Source of the DNA: JBAWAP01 sp049589355
GTDB taxonomy: Bacteria; Chloroflexota; Anaerolineae; VGOG01
NCBI GenBank assembly: GCA_049589355.1
Contig: JBAWAP010000428.1
Coordinates: 1-5,955, forward strand
Direction: 5' to 3'
DNA: 5,955 nt
Numbering within the stretch: the first letter of the stretch is position 1; each line of letters starts with the position of its first letter. Both the position numbers and the translations under genes were made by a program. Under the pieces are notes generated by a model. It saw nothing but the letters and a program-made list of their open reading frames with translations, was not told the DNA's origin and ran no database searches. Shown here piece after piece: positions 1 to 4,720 of this stretch.

Positions 1-54
1 GCTGATAGCAGATAAGACTATCAGCCATCAGCTATCAGCTATCAGCTATTAGCC
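1..54. repeat. Tandem heptamer repeat (ATCAGCT)n with hairpin
   Basis: Five tandem 7-bp units occupy 20-54 (ATCAGCC, then ATCAGCT three times, then ATTAGCC). The first 8 bases, GCTGATAG, are the reverse complement of CTATCAGC at 18-25, so the left part can fold into a hairpin. A related sequence, TAGCTGATGG with its inverted copy, lies after the gene ending at 2447. This resembles the short tandemly repeated heptamers seen between genes in some cyanobacteria and Chloroflexota. No promoter is evident between this block and the first gene, so that gene may be read from upstream of the window. Confidence 0.85.
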
Positions 55-94
55 AGAGGGAGCGGCGGTCGGCGGACAACTCTCTGGTATGGAG

Positions 95-105
95 AAAGGA
101 GGTGA
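95..105 (+). promoter_or_regulatory. Ideal Shine-Dalgarno fixing the start at 111
   Basis: AAAGGAGGTGA is a full match to the usual anti-Shine-Dalgarno tail of 16S rRNA. The GTG at 102 lies inside this site and cannot be the start it serves. The ATG at 111 is 8 bases after GGAGG, the normal distance, so the protein is taken to start there. Confidence 0.9.
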
Positions 106-110
106 ATCTT

Positions 111-1499
111 ATGACATTACCCGATGAAATGCGCCGGTTAACCCGGCACTTCCTGGACACTTACGACACTCGGATGGAGGCGGTTGTTGGCATTCGAACC
201 GCGACGGGGCAAGAACTGGCCGAGTTCTACACTGTCCGTCAGACCATGGCTGCCGAGCAGCAGCAGCAATTGAGCGAGTACATGGACGAGCTCCGCCACA
301 ACGGGGATGAACTGCGCCGCGATACCGAGACATTTATGAGGGAAGCGGACGCTGCTCACCAGGCCATGGCGGCTGAGCAGCGGGAGCGGCTGAGTGAGGA
401 TCGTGACCGCCTGGCCTCTGACACGGCGGCCTTGCTCGAGGAGATGGACGCTGCCCGCCAAGCCATGTCCACCGAGCAGCAGGAGCAACTGAGCGAGTAC
501 ATGGACGAGCTCCGCCATAACATAGATAACCTGCGCCGTGACGCCGCGACCTTCATGGAGGAACTGGAGGCCGCCCACCAGGCCATGGCCGCCGAGCAGC
601 GCCAGCGCCTGGCTGAGGATCGCGACCGCCTGGCCTCGGACACGGCGGCCTTGCTTGAGGAGATGGACGCTGCCCGCCAAGCCATGTCCACCGAGCAGCA
701 GGAGCAACTGAGCGAGTACATGGACGAGCTACGCCACAACGTGGATGAACTGCGCCGCGATGCCGCGACATTCATGAAGGAACTGGACGCCGCCCACCAG
801 GCCATGGCGGCTGAACAGCGGGAGCGGCTGAGTGAGGATCGCGACCACCTGGCCTCTGACACGGCGGCTTTGCTCAAGGAGATGGACGCTGCCCACCAGG
901 CCATGGCTGCCGAGCAGCAAGAGCAACTGGGCAAATACGTGACCGAACTTCGCGTCAACGTGGGTGGGCTGGTCCTAGACGCTGATACGTTCGTGAAGGA
1001 AATTCACGCCGCCCATCAAGCCATGGCTGAAGAGCAGCAGCGGCACCTGGCTGAGGATCGCGATCGCCTGGCCTCGAATGTGGCCGCGATGCGCGACAGG
1101 TTGCAGACAGAGCGCGACAGGTTGCAGGCCGATCTGAACGAGGCCCGGAGGGTGTGGGGCAACTTTACCACGCTCATGCAGCAGCGCAGGGCCAGAAAGC
1201 CGGCTGCTCCACCGCCACGGCCCGTAAAAAAGGCTCCGCCCCCACCGCCGGTGGAGGCAGTGGCACCGCCGCCCATAGAAGAAGCGCCACCAGCGGAAGA
1301 GGTGGCCCCCGATGATCTCACCACCATCCGGGGGATCGGCTCCAGGATGCAGAAGCGCCTGAACCAGGCCGGTATCTACACCTATGCTCAGTTGGCCGCA
1401 AGCAAGCCGGAGGAACTGCGCCAGACTCTAGGAGCAGTAGCCCAACTGGCCAAAGTGAAGGAATGGATCGAGCAGGCCCGGGAAATGGCGCAGGGGTGA
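111..1499 (+). CDS. gvpC: GvpC-like gas vesicle shell protein with C-terminal HhH domain
   Basis: 462 residues, soluble, with no signal peptide or membrane segment. After a short N-terminal region (1-42) comes a long charged helical repeat region (43-340). It is marked by the recurring signature AHQAMAAEQ or ARQAMSTEQ, whose Met falls at residues 46, 86, 119, 159, 192, 232, 265 and 305. The spacing alternates strictly 40, 33, 40, 33, 40, 33, 40. A 33-residue helical repeat with a Q-A-x-A-x-x-Q core is the hallmark of cyanobacterial GvpC, and haloarchaeal GvpC repeats are 32-40 residues. GvpC binds the outside of the GvpA shell and stiffens it. Residues 364-400 are a Pro/Ala-rich linker. Residues 401-440 form a helix-hairpin-helix domain (TTIRGIGSRMQKRL, hairpin GIG at 408-410, then a second helix pair), which I do not know from classical GvpC. 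The neighbouring gvpN supports the assignment. A generic coiled-coil protein is the alternative, because the match is by repeat period and signature, without a database comparison. Confidence 0.68.
   Translation: MTLPDEMRRLTRHFLDTYDTRMEAVVGIRTATGQELAEFYTVRQTMAAEQQQQLSEYMDELRHNGDELRRDTETFMREADAAHQAMAAEQRERLSEDRDRLASDTAALLEEMDAARQAMSTEQQEQLSEYMDELRHNIDNLRRDAATFMEELEAAHQAMAAEQRQRLAEDRDRLASDTAALLEEMDAARQAMSTEQQEQLSEYMDELRHNVDELRRDAATFMKELDAAHQAMAAEQRERLSEDRDHLASDTAALLKEMDAAHQAMAAEQQEQLGKYVTELRVNVGGLVLDADTFVKEIHAAHQAMAEEQQRHLAEDRDRLASNVAAMRDRLQTERDRLQADLNEARRVWGNFTTLMQQRRARKPAAPPPRPVKKAPPPPPVEAVAPPPIEEAPPAEEVAPDDLTTIRGIGSRMQKRLNQAGIYTYAQLAASKPEELRQTLGAVAQLAKVKEWIEQAREMAQG
237..1130 (+). repeat. 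219-bp tandem coding repeat (40+33 codons)
   Basis: The alternating 40- and 33-residue protein repeats correspond to a 219-bp higher-order DNA unit present about four times. The copies at 438-511 and 657-730 are identical over 74 bp at an offset of exactly 219, which implies recent duplication or gene conversion. The last copies (after about 900) are clearly more divergent. Lengths between strains could vary in 219-bp steps. Confidence 0.88.
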
Positions 1500-1514
1500 G
1501 AAGACGCCCACCAC

Positions 1515-1590
1515 TTTTGAGCAGAGGGGCAGAGGAGCGGGAGAAACTCTTCACCCTTGTACCCCAGCACTTCCGCACCTCTGCTCAAAA
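1515..1590. repeat. 13-bp perfect inverted repeat, long imperfect hairpin
   Basis: TTTTGAGCAGAGG (1515-1527) is perfectly inverted at 1578-1590, with patchy further pairing inward. It lies 15 bases after the stop of the GvpC-like gene. It could act as a transcript-end hairpin, but no U-run follows on either strand, so a canonical intrinsic terminator cannot be claimed. Its left arm continues into a purine-rich stretch (1519-1543) that recurs at 4116-4140 with 21 of 25 bases the same. That argues for a dispersed repeat element more than a dedicated terminator. Confidence 0.75.
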
Positions 1591-1629
1591 CGCAGCCCCG
1601 GTGTAGCTCCGCGTAGAGTCAAACTTGAC

Positions 1630-1658
1630 TTGACAGGGGGTACTTTTTGTGCTATTAT
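1630..1658 (+). promoter_or_regulatory. Near-consensus sigma-70 promoter
   Basis: The -35 box TTGACA (1630-1635) is perfect, the spacer is 17 bp (1636-1652), and the -10 box is TATTAT (1653-1658). Transcription should begin near 1665, leaving a leader of about 38 bases before the ATG at 1704. This is the only strong promoter I see in the window and probably drives 1704-5820 as one unit. Confidence 0.85.
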
Positions 1659-1691
1659 ATCTGCTAGATAAATTGCTAGGCGATGTAGCAC
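1649..1691. promoter_or_regulatory. Possible operator: three TGCTA boxes at 12-bp spacing
   Basis: TGCTA begins at 1650, 1662 and 1674, exactly 12 bp apart, spanning the -10 box, the start point and the leader. GTGCTA (1649-1654) is also inverted as TAGCAC (1686-1691). The position over the -10 and start point is where a repressor would bind. The arrangement could be chance or the relic of a short tandem repeat; the regulator is unknown. Confidence 0.4.
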
Positions 1692-1703
1692 AAAGGAGCT
1701 GCC

Positions 1704-2447
1704 ATGTATCTGGGAACCCGAGGGATTCGCTCTGCCGGCCGTACCAGTGGAAGCATCGAGATCACCCTGCCAGCCCAACTGCAGGTGCTGGAGGGGGTAA
1801 AATGCCGCCTGATGGTTCGAGACGGCTCCAGGCCGGAGATCGTGTTGCAACTGGATCTCTCCGCCGCCCAGACCCTCTTCGACACACTGTGGCAGAAGCT
1901 GCGCCTGGGTCTGGGGGAGATTGATGAGATCGGTGATTTCTCCCCCGCCGATTTCACCTTGGCCCTTTTCCCGCCCCGCCACTGGCAGGAGCGTCCCCCC
2001 CTGGCCTACGCCGATGCCCTGGCTGTCCTCCATCAGCGGGCCGGACAGGAGGATCGAGAGCCGGAGGCCCTGACCCGGCTATTGGCCTTCCTAACTGTGG
2101 CCGCCGGCTACCGGCTCGGCCTGGAGGGCACCCTGGCTCTGGCCTTCGGCGATGCCGTGGCGTATCTCATCACCGGCACCCCAGCCGGGTTGGGCACCGA
2201 CTTCGAACGGGGGATGGCCCATCGGACCTTCTGGGGCGAAGGCCATGCGCTGCAACCCCCGGGCTCCCCCTTCGACGACCGGGTCTGGCAGCAGGCCCAA
2301 ACCGGCTTCCAGTGGGTCTACGACCAGTTTCGTACCTGGCAGGAGGACCCCGAGGCCTATGCTGCCGCCCGCGAAAAGTGGTACCGGGCGCTGACGGTGG
2401 AGATGGGGGTGCGGGTATCATCAGTAGAAGAGTATGTTAGCCGATAG
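1704..2447 (+). CDS. Unrecognised 247-residue protein in gas vesicle cluster
   Basis: A real gene by its ATG 5 bases after AAAGGAG (1692-1698), a strong promoter upstream, and consistent codon use. I do not recognise the family. Residues 16-53 (SGSIEITLP, then CRLMVRD and EIVLQLDL) are predicted beta-rich with a Gly turn and faintly recall the swapped-hairpin fold of AbrB/SpoVT domains; this is weak. Residues 54-80 are helical and acidic. Residues 123-158 form a hydrophobic Leu/Ala-rich stretch (LTRLLAFLTVAAGYRLGL, then LALAFGDAVAYLITG) that could be a buried helix pair or membrane-associated; no signal peptide precedes it. Residues 176-227 are rich in Trp, Phe and Tyr. It is the first gene after the promoter and sits just before gvpN, so an accessory or regulatory role in vesicle formation is inferred only from place. 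Its last two codons (SR) and its TAG stop fall in or at the edge of a palindromic repeat, so the native C-terminus may have been altered. Confidence 0.82.
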   Translation: MYLGTRGIRSAGRTSGSIEITLPAQLQVLEGVKCRLMVRDGSRPEIVLQLDLSAAQTLFDTLWQKLRLGLGEIDEIGDFSPADFTLALFPPRHWQERPPLAYADALAVLHQRAGQEDREPEALTRLLAFLTVAAGYRLGLEGTLALAFGDAVAYLITGTPAGLGTDFERGMAHRTFWGEGHALQPPGSPFDDRVWQQAQTGFQWVYDQFRTWQEDPEAYAAAREKWYRALTVEMGVRVSSVEEYVSR

Positions 2448-2500
2448 CTGATGGTAGATAGTGGAGGGAGCATCCACCGTCGGCCATCGGCCATCAGCTA
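2438..2500. repeat. Palindromic repeat supplying a stop codon
   Basis: TAGCTGATGG (2445-2454) is inverted as CCATCAGCTA (2491-2500), and inside it GTGGA (2461-2465) pairs with TCCAC (2473-2477). The whole can form an interrupted stem-loop between the 247-residue gene and gvpN. The first three bases of the left arm are the TAG stop of the upstream gene. The block shares the ATCAGCT-type unit with 1-54 and the sequence TAGCCGAT (2438-2445) with the gene end at 3832. It ends just before the gvpN Shine-Dalgarno and could modulate read-through or mRNA stability. Confidence 0.8.
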
Positions 2501-2516
2501 GTAAGGAGGCATAAAG

Positions 2517-3464
2517 ATGGCAGTTGCAGAGAGAACCATAGTCGAGGGAGCGCCGGTTGCCCTGTCCGTGCGCCCGCGGCCCGACTTCGTGGAAACGCCC
2601 ACTATCCAGGAGTTGACGGAACGGGCCCTGGCCTATCTGGCCGCTGGCTTTCCAGTTCACTTCCGCGGCCCGGCCGGCACGGGCAAAACTACTCTTGCCC
2701 TGCACGTGGCCGCGCAGTTGGGTCGCCCAGTGATGCTCATCGCTGGCGATGAGGAGTTCGCTACCTCGGACCTCATCGGCGGGCAATACGGCTACCGCTA
2801 CCGCAAGGTCGTGGACCGCTTCATCCACACTGTTCTCAAGTACGAGGAGGATGCTACCCAGCGTTGGGTGGACCACCGCCTGACCACCGCCTGCCGCGAG
2901 GGCTTCACCCTGGTCTACGACGAGTTCACCCGCTCCCGGCCCGAGGCCAACAACGTCCTCCTGGCAGTGCTGGAGGAGCAATTGCTTGTCCTGCCCACCA
3001 TGAGCCGAGAGGACGCCTACGTCAAGGTCCATCCCAACTTCCGGGCTATCTTCACCAGCAACCCCCAGGAGTACGCTGGCGTCCACGAGGCCCAGGATGC
3101 CCTCAGCGACCGGCTGGTGACCATTGATCTGGACTTCTACGACCGGGATACAGAAATCGCTATCACCGCCGCCCGTTCCGGCCTGCCGCCGGAGGAGGCG
3201 GCCAGGATTGTGGACCTGGTGCGGGATTTCCGGGCCTCGGGGGAGTACGACCAGACCCCCACCCTGCGGTCCTGCGTCATGATCGCCAAGGTGAGTGCCA
3301 TGCAGGACCTGCATCCATCGGCCCAGGATCCGAAGTTCGGGCGCATCTGCCTGGACCTGCTGGAGTCCAAGACGGCCTTCACCAGCCAGGCCCGGGAGCG
3401 GCGCCCCCAGCAGCGCAAGATGCTCCTCAGCCTGATTGAGCATCATTGTGGCGGAAAGGAGTAG
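2517..3464 (+). CDS. gvpN: Gas vesicle protein GvpN, MoxR-like AAA+ ATPase
   Basis: 315 residues, the usual GvpN length. It starts at the ATG 7 bases after TAAGGAGG (2502-2509). Visible AAA+ motifs in order: Walker A GPAGTGKT (51-58); the GvpN-type segment SDLIGGQYGYRYRKVVD (84-100); Walker B TLVYDEF (131-137, Asp135 and Glu136) followed by TRSRPEANN; sensor 1 FTSNPQEYAG (179-188, Asn182); the arginine-finger region ALSDRL (195-200, Arg199); and a sensor-2-like PTLRS (248-252). GvpN is a cytoplasmic ATPase needed for gas vesicles to enlarge to full width, and in haloarchaea it is reported to contact GvpC. All catalytic residues are present, so it should be active. It ends 7 bases before the next start codon, and its last codons hold the next gene's ribosome binding site, which suggests coupled translation. 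Confidence 0.97.
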   Translation: MAVAERTIVEGAPVALSVRPRPDFVETPTIQELTERALAYLAAGFPVHFRGPAGTGKTTLALHVAAQLGRPVMLIAGDEEFATSDLIGGQYGYRYRKVVDRFIHTVLKYEEDATQRWVDHRLTTACREGFTLVYDEFTRSRPEANNVLLAVLEEQLLVLPTMSREDAYVKVHPNFRAIFTSNPQEYAGVHEAQDALSDRLVTIDLDFYDRDTEIAITAARSGLPPEEAARIVDLVRDFRASGEYDQTPTLRSCVMIAKVSAMQDLHPSAQDPKFGRICLDLLESKTAFTSQARERRPQQRKMLLSLIEHHCGGKE

Positions 3465-3471
3465 GGTCGGG

Positions 3472-3834
3472 ATGAAGATCAAGAGCGTCAAGAGCATGCG
3501 GGACATTCCCACCATTCAAGGGCTTCGCCACCGTTCACTGCCGACTACCCGAGAACAGGCCGTGGCCGAAGTGGCCCGCATGGAACACGAGAAAGCTCGC
3601 CTGAAACGAGAGTTGAACTTGTGGATTAACCATCAAAAGAGGACGGAGGGCCAGCTCCAGCAAGTGGAAGAGCGACTTACCATCCTGCAACAGATTCTGG
3701 GCCAGACGGCCGAGGACGACTCAACGAAGCCTTCGGGCCGAGGGCGCGCCAGGGTCCGCCAATCACGGACGGAGAAAGGCGATAGCGGCGAAGGCGAGGC
3801 CCAGAGTTGGCGGGAGATCCCGCTGGAATACTAG
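3472..3834 (+). CDS. Small coiled-coil gas vesicle accessory protein, possibly GvpV-like
   Basis: 120 residues from the ATG at 3472. The start is preferred over upstream options because AAAGGAG (3455-3461) lies 10 bases before it, while the alternative at 3436 is buried inside gvpN. The N-terminus is basic and contains RDIPT (10-14) and RSLPTTREQ (21-29). Residues 28-75 form a charged amphipathic helix (ARMEHEKARLKREL, then QLQQVEERLTILQQIL), a likely coiled coil. The tail (80-120) is polar, with a basic GRGRARVRQSR patch and an acidic end. A basic head with LP followed by an E-K-x-R-L-x-x-E-L coiled coil recalls the small GvpV proteins of cyanobacterial clusters from memory; I cannot confirm it, so no symbol is given. 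It lies between gvpN and the gvpH-like gene, which supports an accessory role. Confidence 0.78.
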   Translation: MKIKSVKSMRDIPTIQGLRHRSLPTTREQAVAEVARMEHEKARLKRELNLWINHQKRTEGQLQQVEERLTILQQILGQTAEDDSTKPSGRGRARVRQSRTEKGDSGEGEAQSWREIPLEY

Positions 3835-3899
3835 CCGATTTTAGATTTGCGATTGCCGATTTTCGATTGTCAATCGGAAATCGAAAATCGGCAATCGAG
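3832..3899. repeat. GATTTNN-type palindromic heptamer repeat
   Basis: A perfect 19-bp inverted repeat (3850-3868 against 3879-3897) encloses a 10-base loop. It is preceded by further GATTT units from 3837. The unit is a degenerate 7-mer of the GATTTNN or AATCGNA type. It begins directly at the stop codon of the upstream gene (TAGCCGAT at 3832-3839) and ends just before the ribosome binding site of the next gene. The same family forms the in-frame insert at 5221-5288 and the spacer at 4707-4720. Confidence 0.9.
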
Positions 3900-3912
3900 A
3901 AGGGAGGATAAC

Positions 3913-4101
3913 ATGAATGGCTTCGGCGCTTTGTGGCGCATCCGGACGCACAAGCACATCCGCACCAAGCGCTCCATTCCCACCAACACCGGGCCTGCTC
4001 GGGCGGCCTGGCCAAGGCTTCAGGAAACGGAGTCCCTGACGCTGGAGGAGGAACGGCTGAAAGCTCGTCGGGCCGAGCACGAAAAGCGGCAGGCCGGTTG
4101 A
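3913..4101 (+). CDS. Small basic protein of gas vesicle cluster
   Basis: 62 residues from the ATG at 3913, chosen because AGGGAGGA (3901-3908) lies 4 bases upstream; in-frame codons further upstream fall in the palindromic repeat. Composition is strongly basic: RIRTHKHIRTKRSIPT (9-24), a Pro/Gly/Ala-rich middle, then a charged helix TLEEERLKARRAEHEKR (43-59). The RSIPTxxG segment resembles RDIPTxxG of the preceding small protein, and both place a charged helix after it. They may share an origin, although the match is too short to be sure. I do not recognise the family. It could bind acidic partners or nucleic acid; nothing in it shows an enzyme. Being short, it might be a chance frame, but the clean ribosome binding site and its place between two gvp genes favour a real gene. 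Confidence 0.62.
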   Translation: MNGFGALWRIRTHKHIRTKRSIPTNTGPARAAWPRLQETESLTLEEERLKARRAEHEKRQAG

Positions 4102-4140
4102 GCGGAGGTGCCAGGGAGCGGAGGGGCAGGGGAGCGGGGA
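4102..4140. repeat. Purine-rich dispersed repeat
   Basis: The spacer after the 62-residue gene is built of AGCGGAGG- and GGGAGCGG-type units. Its segment 4116-4140 (GAGCGGAGGGGCAGG and following) matches 1519-1543 at 21 of 25 bases. Two copies in one window, both in spacers, indicate a dispersed short repeat. It is not part of the ribosome binding site of the next gene, which lies at about 4160-4167. Confidence 0.65.
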
Positions 4141-4172
4141 ACAAACGAAATTGGAGATAGAGAGGTGTAGAG

Positions 4173-4706
4173 GTGACAGAGAAGAAGAAAAGGGAAACGA
4201 AAAAAGAGGAAGAGGCCAGGGTCTCCTTTGACCTGGGCTTTGGCGGCCTGTTCAAGGGCCTGGGCGACTTTATCGATCTGCTTGGGGAGATGATCGAGAC
4301 GGGCGAGGAGGAGGTCACCCGCACCGGCGATTTCCGCATCAAGGGGCTGGGCGACAAAGCTCGGGGTGTCTATGGCTTCAGCGTCCGCACCGGCATCGGC
4401 GGCATACCCCAGGTAGAGCGCTTCGGCAACATCCGCACCACCGAGGAGGGGCCGGTGGTGGCTGAGGTGCGAGAACCTCTGGTGGACCTCTTCGACGAGG
4501 AGCAGGAGATCGTCGTGGTGGCCGAACTGCCCGGTGTGGCCGAGGAGGAGGTTCACATCGGGATCCAGGACGACATTCTCTCCCTGGAGACCACCGGCGA
4601 GCGCAAGTATGCCAAGGAGATTCTGTTGCCTGAGCCGGTAGATGCAACGACGCTGCAGAAGGCGTACAAGAACGGCATCTTGGAACTGCGGCTGAAGAAA
4701 TTTTAG
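4173..4706 (+). CDS. gvpH: GvpH-like Hsp20/alpha-crystallin chaperone
   Basis: 177 residues from the GTG at 4173, with GAGAGGTG (4160-4167) just upstream. A Lys/Glu-rich head (1-15) is followed by a Gly/Phe/Leu segment FDLGFGGLFKGLGDFIDLL (19-37) typical of gas vesicle Hsp20 proteins, then a linker. The alpha-crystallin domain spans about 101-176: strand EPLVDLFDEEQEIVVVAELPG, then VHIGIQDDILSLE, the loop EILLPEPVD, and the family-diagnostic AYKNGILELRLKK (164-176, the A-x-x-NGIL motif). The C-terminus stops right after the last strand, so the I-x-I tail used by classical small heat shock proteins to form large oligomers is missing. In gas vesicle clusters such proteins are thought to keep GvpA or the GvpF/L assembly complex soluble. 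A general heat-shock Hsp20 is the alternative, but the FDLGFGGLFKGL head and neighbours favour GvpH. Confidence 0.86.
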   Translation: MTEKKKRETKKEEEARVSFDLGFGGLFKGLGDFIDLLGEMIETGEEEVTRTGDFRIKGLGDKARGVYGFSVRTGIGGIPQVERFGNIRTTEEGPVVAEVREPLVDLFDEEQEIVVVAELPGVAEEEVHIGIQDDILSLETTGERKYAKEILLPEPVDATTLQKAYKNGILELRLKKF

Positions 4707-4720
4707 ATCGGAAATCGGTA
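4707..4720. repeat. Two heptamers forming the whole intergenic spacer
   Basis: ATCGGAA (4707-4713) and ATCGGTA (4714-4720) run directly from the stop codon of the gvpH-like gene to the A of the next ATG. No Shine-Dalgarno is present in this spacer. The units match the AATCGGA copies in the repeat at 3832-3899. Confidence 0.7.

Noticed and set aside
1..54. CRISPR array
   Set aside because: The repeats are 7-bp tandem units with no spacers.
102..110. GTG at 102 as the start of the GvpC-like gene
   Set aside because: It overlaps the Shine-Dalgarno itself; the ATG at 111 is at the right distance.
138..958. Minus-strand frames opposite the GvpC-like gene
   Set aside because: Their repeated peptides are the mirror of the 219-bp coding repeat; there is no ribosome binding site and no family likeness.
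1515..1590. Intrinsic terminator after the GvpC-like gene
   Set aside because: A good stem exists but no U-run follows on either strand, and the loop is about 50 bases.
3436..3471. Upstream ATG at 3436 for the small coiled-coil gene
   Set aside because: It lies inside gvpN without its own ribosome binding site, whereas ATG 3472 has AAAGGAG upstream.
2421..3515. Long 364-residue reading frame on the minus strand across gvpN
   Set aside because: It is antisense to gvpN, which has intact AAA+ motifs and a good ribosome binding site. The minus frame has no recognisable domain and arises from GC-rich codon bias.
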